The translations under genes were made by a program, and so were the position numbers. Shown here in pieces: positions 23,310 through 36,322 of a stretch of DNA of 64,000 bases (position 1 is its first letter; each line of letters opens with the position of its first letter). Below the pieces are notes generated by a model. The model was not told where the DNA came from and did not search any database. It saw only the letters and a program-made list of their open reading frames with translations. The stretch comes from Solenopsis invicta (lineage: Eukaryota > Arthropoda > Insecta > Hymenoptera > Formicidae): NCBI RefSeq assembly GCF_016802725.1, contig NC_052679.1, forward strand, positions 22,315,561-22,379,560. Direction: 5' to 3'.

Positions 23310-26300
23310 TGTACAACACTAAAATATATATGCAAATTATTTTGATTAATTCTCTCCAATTGCCACGCCAACATCGACAATAAACTCACAACGTCAAAAT
23401 TTCATGTCGATAAAATCGCGGCTAGAAAGTAATCGTATTTTTTCTGCGGCACACTAGAACAATAACGAACTGATTTTGCGATATTAACTCGGGAGCAGAA
23501 CGGCAACGTTACAGGGAGTGCGGCATGCGAAACGACTCGCATAACATCATCATCCCGCACGCACACCCGTGTGCCGCGTGCTTCGACAAAACTTTCGCCG
23601 CGAAATCTCGCATTTCTCCCCTCTTTCTCTCGCTCGTCCGCTCGCTCGGCATCATTGCGGTTCCCCCTTCGAGAGGCCGGCGTGGATGTTCGGTGCCCGA
23701 CGCGACCTACCCCAAAATCGCCCGTTAGGCCTTTACTGGCGGCCCGACGCGCCGCGCGCGCAATTTCGTCCACGGACGAAACTTTCGCTGTACTACATCC
23801 GGCCCGAACCTTCCTTACGAGGTACGACGTTGCGTGGCCACCTCTGGCATAATAATTGTCTGACGCGTAATACGGTACAGTCCCGGCAGCGAGTGACGGC
23901 GGGCTGCTTGATGTGCACGACAAAAAGCGATTTGCGAGAAAGAATTAAATTTTAGACGACTGAAATTTTACAGCGCGCGTATTCAATTTTTTTTTTATAT
24001 ATATGCTATTCCTGTTCGAGGTAATTAAAATGAATTTTGTCATTAACTTTCGTTAATAATCAATTTTCACAATTTTTTTGTATGTCAATCTATTTTTCCA
24101 CCAAATCAAAAATGCAAAAAAGAAATTATAACGTAGAATATGCTAAATAAAAAGTATTTACATAAGCAGACTAAAAATATTATCGAAATCTATCGTAAAA
24201 TGTTATTTTTTTATATTTCCTATCATTTTATTTGCCAAACACCGATAAAAGAGCATATTTTTAAAATTTATCCATGTTTTTCTATTTATTTTTCACGCGC
24301 TTCATATTTCATAGTAATACAGATACTAAATTATTTTAATTAAATGTAAAATGTGAAAAAATGTAAGTACATTAACAATACGTTCAATTTGAAACGGATC
24401 ACGGCAGCATTGATAACACGGGGAAAAAAAATATGTAATACAGATATCGTTTTTCTGCTGACGAAATTTGAATATTTTGCACATCGATACTTTTAATTAT
24501 AGAATGACGTATAACATAAATATAAGTCTACATTTCGATATATTGACATACAAAGATATAACTCGATTCAACTGATGTTGGCACAACTTCTTGTAAGTTA
24601 ATATTGACATAATTTGGCTTAATGCAAAACCTAGAAGCCGCGTAACAGTTGGTATTTGCTTTTCTTCCATATGTATTTACCATACCGCAGGTTGACTTTA
24701 TCGCTTTACCGTGAAAAAATGTCGACAGAATTGACGGAAAAATCGCGCGTAAGCTTTTCGTTGGACCGACAGACATGAGAAATATTTTAAATATACTTGA
24801 GTTTTATATTTATATAAATCCGTATATTTTGCGCGATTGGAGATCGGCGCGCGCGCGTACTAATTCGCAGAGAGTTGAAATTGAGATCACTGTTATCACG
24901 ACTAATTGCGAAAAATCGACGGTTTATAGTAAAATATATCTGGAAATATTAGCGGGGGATTTATTTTTTTCAAGTTTACCTTCAACAGTATGATATTTAA
25001 GAATTTTACTTCTAAGAGTGAAAACAAATGTAATGTATCTCTAATTGGTTGAACAAAAATTCTAATTATAAATTTTTCATTACATTTACATTAATAATTA
25101 TTAATTTTTTTATTTTTATAGTATAGTTCTATTATAATCACTTTAGACGATTTATAATTTGCGACAAAATTCGAAACGTGTACTTTTTAATAACCCAATT
25201 ATGCCAAAGGAAGAAACAGTTGAATATTTTATAATTTTAAATCAAATTATGATTCGTATAATTAATACCACAATTTCTTTCTCATCTATACTTATATTAA
25301 TAATTTATTATATTATAGAATTCTGTTGCAAATTATAGATCGTGTAATGTGAGCATTAAAACACAGTTCACAACTATTTGTTAAAATAATTGCAAACTTT
25401 CGGGTAACGGATGAAAATTAACTGCACAAATTTGGACCTTCAACAGTCAAGATCTTAAGAGCATCGCCTAGAGATTACTGGGTCTCTTCCCATAGGCATT
25501 AGTTAAAGTTAATTGAGACTTAAGTGATTCTCTGGGAATCAGTTAAACCAGCGTTAAAGTTAACCGACACCAGTGAGAACAGTCCTTATCGGTAAATCCG
25601 TCGCTGTTCACTGATGAATAGCCGTGAATGTTTCAGTTTGCAATTTCGAGGAGAATCATCGCGTGCGGAGTAATCGAGAATCGAGACGCAGAACGTGCGT
25701 TCGTGCGTGGGATCGCCGGATAATACGCGGCTATTTCACGCCGATGCTATCGCAACATTTTTACGACGCGATACAGTAACGCGTTACGGTATCACGCTCG
25801 CGCTACCGATAATTATCGTTAACATTATTTTGCGTAATGCTCTCGCGCTCGCGGTGCGCGCTTTTTGAAAGAGAGAAAGAGAAAGGGAGAGAAATGAATC
25901 ATTATATACGTACGTATAAAACTTTAAATCATTTATACATCATGTACGAATTTATTGCTCGCATGATGTTTACGATTTCCCGATGTTTAATGAAATCACA
26001 TTTGCTTAAAAAATTGTATACTTCTTATAATTAATTGCGAAATTTTTCAGAAAATAAAACAAGTTGTCTCACTTGTGAGGAGAATTAATTGCATCCGTAC
26101 TAAAAATTTATTATGTCCGTAACTTGCAGCTGTCTTGCAATTGTCTTGGAGCTATTACACTTCGAAAATCTGTTAAACTATTCTGTCGTTTCTCGTAAAA
26201 ATTTTTTATTGTCAACGCAGAGAGACGCGAGTAACGCGAACTATGCATATGGAAAAGATCGATGAACCATTCGACATCGACAAATAATCGGTATTGCTCG

Positions 26301-26832
26301 TGTCGCGTCTAGCGATGGGCCGATTGCCTAAATCCGACACTTTTCAACACGTTTTATTCGCAATGTGAGCTTTTAACCCGCACGTATGTACACAAGGTCA
26401 TTGACGCGGTACACTTTTATCGTTAAGTATGGTCGACGATGAGTGGTTTACACGCGGTTGGATCTCGTTGTGTTTTTTTCTTTTTTTTTTCATTCCTCCG
26501 CTTCGCACGTATATCCTGTGTTGGAATTGAAACGACCGAAACGAACTGTAACCGGAATAACTCCGTGCAACTCGCTGCATATTGGAACGAGTTCTTCGAA
26601 CTTCGAGACGCTAATACGTAATGAGACACGTGAATAATTACTATAATTAATTATGGGCATAATTACTGTACAGCTATATATAAAGAATTCTCTTAAGTAC
26701 CTTTTACTTATAAGCGATTTTACAAAGATTAATTCGATTTTTTATTAAATAATTTATTAATTTTTATTAAATATTCGACGCTTACGTATAGTAATTTTAT
26801 TAAAAATGCATCTTATATTACGTCATATTTCT
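23310..26832. other. Gene-free stretch; CpG-rich at 23.5-23.93 kb
   Basis: The 23,500-23,930 interval is CpG-rich, with frames of up to 173 codons on both strands but no domain-like sequence. The remainder is AT-rich to 25,430, then balanced at 25,430-25,870 and 26,240-26,620. No RNA gene or mobile-element end was recognised. Confidence 0.4.
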
Positions 26833-27556
26833 TTAAGAATGTACGGGACACATCTCAAAAAATATTACCAAAAATATAAAAATTTCATAAAATATTTTAG
26901 AATTACATTTGAGTATCTGTGCAAAATTTGAACACAATTCGCTTATGGATTTAAAAGTTATTTTATTTTTTGTTTGTATATATTTCTTTTAATTCTTATA
27001 GAGAATCGTGTTTTGTAGTACTTGTATTATTTATATAATATTTATGTATCATTTGTATATTAATATTATATTATTTATACATTAATACAATTAATAATAT
27101 TCTATAATTATGTATACTTATATAGTAATATAATAATAATTTATATAATTATATATTTAGTTGGTATTGCTACTTTCTCATCAAATTTTCAAGTAAGTAT
27201 AATATTATATTATACTTATTTGCAAATTTAATGAGGAAATGGCAATGCCAACTAAATCAAAATTTGTACATATACTAATAAAATTCTAATAAATATTTAT
27301 TTAGATCCACGTATTCGTTTAAAAATTATTTATTTAAAACTATAGCAAAATAGAGTAATTTTCACTGCAAAAACCATTATAAATCAAATTTTTCATTGTT
27401 TTATTCTTCGAAGCTAATTTCAGGACCAAAATCGGGCAATTGTGACTAAAATTTTTTGTTGTTGATTAGGGAAAAAAAGAAAAAAAAATAGATAAGCCTT
27501 CAGTTTTTAAATTTCGATAACTTTTAGCTCGTAGTGTATAGCCAAAACATTCTTAA
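26833..27556. mobile_element. TTAAGGATGT-family element, copy 2, with expanded centre
   Basis: This copy is in reverse orientation to the 22.8 kb copy. The left end TTAAGAATGTACGGGACA and right end GCCAAAACATTCTTAA are worn versions of the family ends. Flanking landmarks (ATCTCAAAA, TTTGAGTATCTGTGCAAAATT, TTAGATCCACGTATTCGTTT) match the other copies. Its centre has gained about 200 bp of AT-rich DNA plus an inverted duplication at 27,156-27,256. Confidence 0.75.
27156..27256. repeat. 101-bp imperfect palindrome within copy 2
   Basis: Arms of 50 bp (27,156-27,205 and 27,207-27,256) match at roughly 42 positions, beginning TTTAGTTGG and ending CCAACTAAA around an AGTATAATAT/ATATTATACT core. 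The other family copies carry only one arm, so the second appears to be a local inverted duplication. Confidence 0.85.
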
Positions 27557-28300
27557 AGTACTTTTAGATTCGAACAAGTCACTATCGTAATCGACATAAG
27601 ACAAAAAAAATAATGGAATATATTTAAAAAATTCTTATAAAAACTTAATAAAGCGGAACACTTTATAAATAAAACAATAAAAACGCAATTAATTACGAAA
27701 GATTCTGGATTGAATAAAAAAAAATTACTACTGAGAAAATCGAGTTCCAAAAGATGCTAAACAGAAAGAAAAATTTATTATACATATATAAGAGAAAAAT
27801 TGATCGAACATAGCTCGTTTCTGATGATTCGTTGAATCGTCAGATGCTTGCTTCGTGCTCGTTTTTGTATCGATCACGTAACGATGATCGCGATGCTGTT
27901 GGAGCAAAATGAGTTGGCCAATCTCAATGCTCGCTCTCGAAGCTCGACGATGCTCACTCATATTCGGTGAGTGACCCGCAATCGCTGGTCTCAACGACCA
28001 GCAACACCAAACATTTATATGCTTACTGTCTGGCCTGAAAATATCGTGCCCGAAGTGCACACGAGAACCCTGACCCTCCTCAACGACAATATTCGACATC
28101 CGTGTCCCGCTTTTGTGTCACGTACGTTTTTAATCATTCTTATTAACTATCGCGCGCTCACAATTATATACTCGCGTCACTACATGAAAACGCTTGCTCA
28201 TGATGACGCATGTCTACAGAAATCTAATCTTGAAAATTTTTTAATACATTTTATTTTAACAAAAATAATATGGCAAACTCATGAAATTTATACGATTTAT
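27557..28300. other. Gene-free segment with two small hairpins
   Basis: At 27,790-28,120 the composition is balanced and opposite-strand frames of 123 and 110 codons overlap, without recognisable domains. Two perfect 7-bp hairpins lie close together: TCACTCA/TGAGTGA (27,954-27,974) and GCTGGTC/GACCAGC (27,984-28,002). A structured RNA is possible but unsupported. Confidence 0.35.
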
Positions 28301-30009
28301 TAAAAATTAAGACGCAAGTTAATATCTCATCTACAAATGAATATTAAAAAATTCAATTTAATTATTTTTAATTTAATGTTGCAATGACAATTTAATTTTA
28401 ATTTTATAAAGCATCTAAATATAGCTTTTCTTAAATACACAGATAATTGGATTCTTAAAAATTTAAAAGCCTGCAACTAATAATCTTTCTAATTTTTATT
28501 TAAAAAAATTCGGTTTAAAATTTGACAAGAGAAATTTAATTTGGTTTATGGAATCCTATATACAACAAGTTTAAAATTTATTTTCACAAGAGAAAGATAG
28601 AGATGAGAGAGATATACAGTTATATAATAAGTGCATACGAATATCGTTAAATTTAAGTCATTAATTCGATGTGAAGGATTATAACGGCTTTCAGCGTTCA
28701 GTTTTATTAGATAATATAGTGTGCAATTGCATGATTGTAAAAATATTTTGTAAAAAGCATTGTGTAGATAAACTTTTCATGATATGTACTTCATTTCGGT
28801 CTGTTCACACAAAAGCTTTATATTGAAAATTATAACATGCTTGTAATTCATGTAGATCATACATTTCCACATAGCATTTTATCAAACTATAATCAAATTA
28901 TATTATTTAAAAAATGTTATATCCAATATAAAAAAAAACATTTTATTAAATATTTCATGAGAGCAATGATACTTTTTATTAAGTCGCGTGAAACAGAAAA
29001 AATAGCGCTCGCAATGTTTTTTTTTTCAGGATTCCCTTTGGAACGTCGGAAATTTCGAAAATCACGAACGAGCGGGCAGCAATTACAAAAAAAAATTCGC
29101 GAAACAAATTCCTATCAATTGCATTAATTTACCCATTCTTTCCAATGAGAGATCGCAAAAAAAAAACTTGGCTACGCCACGCGTCGCGTCGAACGTATCG
29201 CGTGTATGTACATCGGCAAGAATTAATCGAGCACACCGGTTAAAAAACGGCGCACCTGCTATTTCGACGTATATCGTACGATCCCGATCGATACGATTAT
29301 TATACGGCGAGCAAGAGGGCAGTCGACCTCGATATCCCGCATCCGTTCGCCGCATGTGGAAAGCTTGTAATTTGGCAATGGCCACGCAACGACGGTGACA
29401 AAAGAAGTGCGCGCGTCTCGAAATAGTATACGGCGAAACGGAAGGAAGAAACGAACGTGGAGGTATCACTTCGCGGGGCTGATAACCGTGAACGTCTCGT
29501 GCGCGCGCACACACACGTGCACGCTGCACACGCAGGCACACGCGCTGCACATGTATGCGCGCGCCTATACTGAATTATGCAGCCTGCATATTTTCCGGTC
29601 TGTTTGGTGGGTCTCAAAGCCTAACCGGTAACCCGGCAGTCTGCGCACACGCACACGCACACACACAAACGAACACGCCGAGTGACTCGTCTGCAGAAGC
29701 CACGCAGAACGCGCGAAAATTTTTCAATTTCACAGCAGGCTGCGCCTGCAAGAGAGCCTGCCGTGAAAGAAGAATGTCCCTCGAGCGGGGACGATTCCAA
29801 ACTGAGAATAGAATAATGATGGGACCGCAAAGAGATTCGCGGAATATCTTTGCGACAGCCGGCGATCTCGTTCTCTCGGGCCATTATTAGCTTCCGTTAG
29901 CACCTGAATAGAATATCTCGGCGACATGTTTTTTTTTTCAATAACAAGTGTCTAATCAAGAGATTATATATAATTATAATTAAATCATTTGTCATAGCGA
30001 TTTTAGATA
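28301..30009. other. AT-rich then CpG/CA-rich stretch
   Basis: 28,301-29,150 is AT-rich with nothing recognised. 29,160-29,780 is CpG-rich with ACAC/CGCG alternations, including CA-rich runs at about 29,500-29,545 and 29,645-29,670, which keep many frames open on both strands. No gene is supported. Confidence 0.4.
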
Positions 30010-30550
30010 TTAAGAGACAAGGTTGGCTAAGTTAATATAATCTTTATCTTAATTAAGTTAATAGTTTGTAAAATGAATTTAATTACGTTAAAAGTTACAA
30101 AAAAATAACTAGTTGAATGTTACAGTAAGATTAAATTAGCTGAAGTTACATTAAAAGTTAATTTTGCGAAGCATTATATTCATATTAAATTAGAAATTCG
30201 TAAGTTTTTAAAGTTTCATTATTTTAAACAATTATAATATGGATTACCAAACAAATTTAATATTTTATTTGTTAATTAAGTTTATATAACAAAAATATTG
30301 TTTTTTTTTATATGGAAATCTCGATGGAAATGTATTTTTTCTTTTATAATTTTTCTTTTACATGTAACAGATAAATTTTTAACTTGAAAAAAAGTTAATG
30401 AATTAAAGTTTATGTTTCAAAGTTAACTAGTTAAAGTTAAAAATTAAATTATTTAAAATTAATCAAGTTAAAATTTTATTAAGTTATAAATGTTATTATT
30501 TAACTTTTAATTTTTTAATCAGTTATCAACTACCCGACCTTGTTAAAAGA
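30010..30550. mobile_element. hAT-like non-autonomous element with 8-bp duplication
   Basis: The element proper spans 30,018-30,542. The left end CAAGGTTGGCTAAGTTAA and right end TTATCAACTACCCGACCTTG form an imperfect terminal inverted repeat. The CARGG-TGGG style of end is typical of hAT elements. The flanking octamers TTAAGAGA (30,010-30,017) and TTAAAAGA (30,543-30,550) match at 7 of 8 positions, as expected for a hAT target duplication. The interior is AT-rich, rich in GTTAA, and non-coding. A relative lies at 63,040-63,345. Confidence 0.8.
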
Positions 30551-32681
30551 ATTCGTGTGTAATGAAAAGAGAGATGATAGATCCAAAGACAGATGTGCGA
30601 CATTAATTGCGAACTACCTAGGGGATTGTACGTTGAATACTAATTGATCGTTGGTTAGATCCTAGAAACTCAGTTCCTAAATGGAAATTATTAGCCTACC
30701 TCGCACTTCATGAGAGACTTTGTCGTTCATTATAAATTATAATTCAATTTGCCGCGAATGGTCATGATATGACAGCGACGAGATGTCGTTTTATTGTAAC
30801 ACACGTAATTCACCGATTGATCGATCGACGATGATTTAATGAACGCTGGCGAACCGGCATCGTTGTGCCGAATCGAACGATGCGTAATTTCCGCGTGGCC
30901 GGTTTATAAATCCTGATTAATTATTTGTCACTGAACGTAATAGTAGGCACACGAGTACTTTGAAAATTCAATAATTCGGCGGCGCGGTTTATAGCCCATT
31001 ATTCCCTGCGAAATTAATATCTACCGCTCCGGCCGATTATTTCGACATTGAAAGCACTGTTGTTTTGATTAATCTAAACGTAGTCGGAAAAAGCATCTAT
31101 CAACATCGGAAACCGATCCACGACCGAGAGAATATAAGCACAATGTGCGTCGCGAGATGCGAATATTATCGCGACTCGGTCCCGAACGATACACAAATCC
31201 CACTTCGTCTCTCCCTCTTCTGCCCATTGTCATTCAAAGAACCACTATCAAAAATCTGACAGTCCATGAGAGACCACTAAGCCAACGAGCCCGAACGAAT
31301 AGAAACGCATGACTTGCATCTCCGTGACAGGTTGCGCGGTACTTTTTTACGTCTTTCATAATTTTATAGAAAACCTGTCAAATTACGAGATGCCGTTACT
31401 TCGCGTTACACGCATACACGCACGCACATAATCGTGCAATGAATCTACATAATAACCGACAACAGCACTCGTATATTTTCTATCACGCAATCGATTTGTT
31501 TTCGCATCTCCGCCATTCGCCTATAGCGCGTTATGCCTATTTGCTCGCCATTATCGATCATTTGCCAAGTGCTTGGAACTTTAACCCCTCTTACGAAAGA
31601 CTCGTGAAATTCCATGTATCTATGTTTTTAGTGGACGAGAGAAAGAGAGGAATTATTTTATATATTTATTTTTAAGGTCATCTCTACGCATGTTTATTTT
31701 ACATCTAGCTTTGCAAAATAATAAGGAATACAATCATCAGAACGAGAGTTATAAAACAATTAGTTCTTTCAAAAATGTTCTTGAGATCAAGCGTTCGTGA
31801 TAATTGCGAATTCACTTCATTACTTAATTAAATAGCATCCGTAGCAAATGACAACGATAAGAAAAAGATGTTTCAATTTATTCGTAAAAAAACCACTTTG
31901 TCGATAACAATTAGTCTTTTAACGAAATTATTTACATAAGGTTGTCGTTTTAAAGGTTTTATAAAATCTGAGAAAATTTTATTACGATGAACATTAAATT
32001 AATATTATGTCCCTCACATTAAGCGGGATTCAAACAGTCGATTTACTGCGCGATCCATCTCATTATACCTAGGATGATCACTTGACATTATATGACTCGC
32101 AACGCACTGGTAAGGTGCTCACCTTTCATCTACCAACAGTAATTTTGCTTCTGCGAGAGCTGCGAGAGCTGCGAGAGCTGCGAGTGTACAAGTTTTTATG
32201 TGCATTTTTTACTTTTTATCGAAGCATTTTTTTTTCTTCTAAACATTATTACACATTTATCATGAGTGATTGAAGAAATTGCGAAACGTTAAATTAATTT
32301 TAATTTAACAAATAACCGATTTTTTCTCCAAAAAGAACGATATCTCTAAATGATAAATACTTTTAAGGTAACGTAATTTTTGTAATGCGCAGTTGTTAAT
32401 TTAACTTGTTCAAGAATTGTTTATTTCTATTTTAAATATGATTCAAGAACTGAAATGATAGATTTTATCGCGAGTTTATAATATGTTATAAGTTGCATTT
32501 ATAGAATAAATATGTGAAAAATTATTTCATAAGAATAAATAGAAATTTGTAACAAAATACAATTTAACAAGTTATAAATATAATACTTTAACGATGCGTG
32601 ATTATCCTTTTGTCGTTGGAAATCAGTGCGATTATTGCAAACACAATTACAATTACCATGCATGTAATATAATCAGTTCGT
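30551..32681. other. Gene-free stretch
   Basis: Balanced composition at 30,550-31,620, then AT-rich. No gene or RNA was recognised. A 9-bp tandem repeat at 32,151-32,184 is listed separately. Confidence 0.4.
32151..32184. repeat. 9-bp tandem repeat, 3.8 copies
   Basis: CTGCGAGAG is repeated three times plus a partial fourth (CTGCGAG), without mismatch. The period is a multiple of three, so a frame crossing it reads Leu-Arg-Glu repeats, but no gene is supported around it. Confidence 0.95.
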
Positions 32682-32996
32682 CTTTTTAGCTGCACTGTAT
32701 TCCAAATAAAATTTTAATATTTTTGTAAAATTGTAAGGTTTATATGTTGTAAGCTTTATTCTTAAATTAAAAAAATTTTTTTTTTTTAATAATTAAAATA
32801 ATATCTTATATAAAATTCATCACATATATATAAATAAATGTATAGGTTTATTTGTTAAAATATAAACTTTACAATTTTTTACACACACACACAAATAAAT
32901 ATCAAAATTTTATTTAGAATATCTATTTGATGTAACAATGAAAAAATATAATATATAAATTGTAACAAAGCACAAAAATAAGTACAGCTAAAAAAA
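32682..32996. mobile_element. Fold-back element with a CA tract in one arm
   Basis: The left arm (32,702-32,748: AAATAAAATTTTAATATTT, TTGTAAGGTTTATAT) pairs with the right arm (32,858-32,917: ATATAAACTTTACAA, ATCAAAATTTTATTT). An ACACACACAC insertion interrupts the right arm. Outer ends CTTTTTAGCTGCACT and AGTACAGCTAAAAAAA are also inverted. The arms differ in length by about 60 bp, so this is a degenerate fold-back relic with approximate ends. Confidence 0.5.
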
Positions 32997-34633
32997 CGTT
33001 AATTGTAAATTGATTGAAACTCTACACTCACCATTTTGCGACGTCCCTCGATGTCCATCGATGCATCTTCTACTGCAATTATATCTGCAACACTACTCGG
33101 AAGTGACTCAGGAGTCTTTCTGCGTCGTCCCATATCGATTACACTTTATTTCACTTTACTTAATATACGCGAAACTCGCGATATCAAATTCGCAAAATTG
33201 CAATTTTAACATATTTAATAACTCACGATTTTAATATTATAATTAACAAATATTTATTATAAAACGAAATTTGTAAATTTGGTTAAGGAGTTCCATATGT
33301 CCATTGTACTTCACTTTACATCACTTCATTTCACACACAATGCACCCGCGATGAGAAATCCATTTAATTTACAAATTTATTTAAAGAATATTTATGACAA
33401 GATACAAAATTTATAAAGTTTTCTTTAACGCGATATTCTGTCACATATGAGTTAAGTTTAAAATATGTTTATGTAGCGAAATAAAACTTTCGTTATTTCG
33501 CAATATTTTTGCGAAAATTGCTTTGCTTTGCAATGACTTTGCGAAGATTATATCTACAATATTTCTGTAAAGATCATTTCCTCCTGTAATATACTTGCAA
33601 AGTATAATTTCGCAATCTTTTTGCCATGTCGTCTCACGGAAATCACGAATTTAAACGTGCATTAAATATTCAAAACTAAAAATTTAAAAAATTTTTAATA
33701 CTATCGCTAAATTAGATTTGTAATCTTATTAAAAGAGAAATATTCATAAAGTATATAAATAAAAGATAGAATTTTTTTGTAAAGAAAGTACTGAATTGCA
33801 AAGTCTAATGCAGCTAGAATACTTATACTTTTCATTCTATTTTCCGCAAATTAAGTCTGTGAAATTTGTTTTGCATGGCATGAATATTATTATGGATAAT
33901 TAAAAGTTATAGAAAGTGATCGAAAAAAAATAAGAAACAAAAATCATTAAAGTATGTAAAATAAAATCGTGATCCGTAATAGGTGACAGTTTTAAAATTT
34001 ATAAAGTTTAGATGTCATTTTCAACGTTAATTGTAAGAAAGATCTATGCTGAAAATTGAAGCGTCGAGAGTAGATATAAAATTCAATCGCGATTATGTAA
34101 TATTCGTTTTATATAATTATAATTTTCAAATTAAATCAAAATGTTATAATTAAATAATTTTAAACAATCTATTTTAACAAATATCTTTTTAACGAGAAAA
34201 ATATGACATATATATTTTTTTTTCTGCTCGGCGCTTCGTATGCAAAAATTTGTATCTGCATGCAAAAATCTATCCGCGAAATGAATCGCACTGATTTCAG
34301 ATCCCGGAAAACATTCATACGCTAAATTTTACTCACCGATACTCCGTCTACCCAAAACCAGCCATGTTTCGAATCCGGATCTGCGGCAAAAATATAACGT
34401 CGTCAATTAGATTTAAGTTAAACGAACTTGACGAAGACAAATTTAAGGTATCTTAAAATATAATCAAAATTTTATATTTATACAAGTTCCATTTACCTAA
34501 TGATTGCTCCATCATTATTCGATGCCACCTAGGCCTCGTCTTCTTCTCAGCTCCTTTACCGACGTTTACCCGACACTCGCGGAAAAAAAACGATTGTTTG
34601 CAATCGCGCGGTACTTTACGCGTACTCTCGATA
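32997..34633. other. Gene-free, AT-rich stretch
   Basis: No gene was recognised. A 9-bp hairpin GCGAAATAA/TTATTTCGC (33,477-33,504) opens a segment rich in TTGCGAA/TTTCGC words to about 33,620, loosely resembling the 8.25 kb element. A balanced islet lies at 34,230-34,640. Confidence 0.35.
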
Positions 34634-35223
34634 TTAAGGATGTATCGGACGTCCCTGCAAAATAAATGAAATTTGGAAATGTGTTAATATTAATATTTCA
34701 AATAAAGTGTATACATATGAATGTTGTGTGAATCAAATTATATTTTTATTTAATAACATGTTTTTATACTTTATTTACTCTTTATGTTATTAACAACCAA
34801 ATTATTTTTTACAACATTAAAAAAAATGTCAATTTTTCATGTAAGCACTTTAAATATTCGAGATGATTTAAATAAAGTTTTATTGTGATTGTCTGTTCAA
34901 TTAATTTTGTAAATAAATATATAAATGGATTTTATTTATCTTACAAGAATTGATCTCTGCATCGCAATGAAACTTTACATAAGTCATCTTGAAATATTTC
35001 ATATTTGAAGTAAATAAAAAATTTAGATTATTTTCATTGTTTCTTATTTCATTATATCATTAGTAATTATATTTTCATTACAGAGCACACTTTTACTTTT
35101 CATTGAAATAATTTTTTATCCAGATAGAAAATTGCCGCCAAATTTTTTCGACTACTATCAAATGAAATATAAAACAATCTATAATTTTTTTAATGTTTTG
35201 AGAAATGTCCTATACATCCTTAA
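34634..35223. mobile_element. TTAAGGATGT-ended element, copy 3
   Basis: The left end TTAAGGATGTATCGGAC and right end GTCCTATACATCCTTAA are inverted copies with one mismatch over 17 bp. The right end is preceded by TGTTTTGAGAAAT, close to the right end of the 22.8 kb copy. The AT-rich interior shows little similarity to the other copies, so this may be a distinct subfamily or a heavily diverged copy. It is non-coding and 590 bp long. Confidence 0.7.
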
Positions 35224-35397
35224 CTGTACGACGAACACCTTATTAAAACGAAAGAGCCGCGAGAAATATAACGATCTGCTTGAGACTCGCGATGTTCGAA
35301 AAGACAGACAAAGAGGAGGATCCCGAAAAACTACGCGATTATCTCAAACGTTAGTCGCGACATCTTATAATTGTCATAAGGATTTTATCTGATCAAT
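35224..35397. other. Short unannotated spacer
   Basis: Nothing recognised between the element at 34.6 kb and the diverged duplication that follows. Confidence 0.4.
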
Positions 35398-35577
35398 TAT
35401 ACTGTTATTATCAACAAATACTAATTGATCATATTGATCGTGTGATTAATATTGATGGCTTGTAATAATGGCTTCACATAATCGCACAAATAATTTTAGA
35501 TTGTTATCAAAAATATTGATGTATACTGTTATTAGTACTGTTGAATCAATGATACTGATCAGTATTATTGATCGTGT
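35398..35577. repeat. Diverged direct duplication rich in TGATCA
   Basis: Unit 1 (35,398-35,443) and unit 2 (35,522-35,577) both begin TATACTGTTATTA and end ATTGATCGTGT, with diverged middles. Unit 2 contains a 28-bp near-perfect palindrome (35,545-35,572) centred on TGATCA, with one mismatch in 14-bp arms. Confidence 0.75.
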
Positions 35578-36041
35578 AAGTTCCCTTTTAGCTGCACTTT
35601 ATGTGCCTTCCGCGTTTCCAACTGACGATGTGTATATTTTGGATTCACCTGTAATAACAGGTTTTAGGACAATTATTACTAAGTACTACGTATTGCGAAT
35701 ACAAAAATAAATACGTGAATTAAGAAACTGAAAATCCATATCCTCGGAACGAATATAGTTCTCGCTTCACCGACTGTTCGCGCGATATACAATACTATTT
35801 CCGAGTAAGCGTCGCGTCGTGTACGTTTTAACAAATCACCAATGTACAAGCGCCGAAACGACGTCGCGCGATTGATAAATGTGACAATGCGGTGCTAATG
35901 AATAAAACTGTATCTACCAATTAATCGCGTCGCGACACCAGTCGACTCGGTTGATTCGGTTGATCCATTCTGAACCGCGGCGTTCCGTAAGTTGCCGAGA
36001 ATTACGAGAATCAGGTCGGCAAATTTACATTGCTACGATGT
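35578..36041. other. Gene-free stretch
   Basis: Mixed composition with CpG-rich sequence at 35,760-35,980. No gene was recognised. Confidence 0.4.
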
Positions 36042-36275
36042 ACACGGAAAGAACGATTTTGCTGAAAATACAGATCTGAAAATAACTATGTTGAACCATT
36101 TAAAATATGGAATGTTTAAATTGGTTGCTAGAACGTGTCAAAACTTTTTGCAGCATTATTATCATCATGCTTTTCAACATCTTACGTAATTATTTGGATG
36201 GTTCAACATAAATTTATTTTCAGATCCGAAACTGTAGCTAAATTTTTAGATAGAATTTACAGTAAATTTTTTTCT

Positions 36276-36283
<8 letters not shown>
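36042..36283. mobile_element. MITE with ACACGGAAAGAA ends, 242 bp
   Basis: The terminal ACACGGAAAGAA (36,042-36,053) is inverted exactly as TTCTTTCCGTGT (36,272-36,283). Longer subterminal similarity includes AGATCTGAAAATAA against TTATTTTCAGATC, and GTTGAACCAT against ATGGTTCAAC. The interior is non-coding. The diverged relic at 10.05-10.29 kb belongs to the same family. A long (TG)n tract begins exactly at the right terminus. Confidence 0.85.

Positions 36284-36322
<39 letters not shown>

Noticed and set aside
27728..28303. Overlapping 123- and 110-codon frames on opposite strands
   Set aside because: The islet has non-random composition, but neither translation resembles a known protein and both run into AT-rich flanks.
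33477..33620. Second copy of the 8.25 kb fold-back element
   Set aside because: It shares GCGAAAT/TTTCGC words and one 9-bp hairpin, but no consistent end-to-end alignment could be made by eye.
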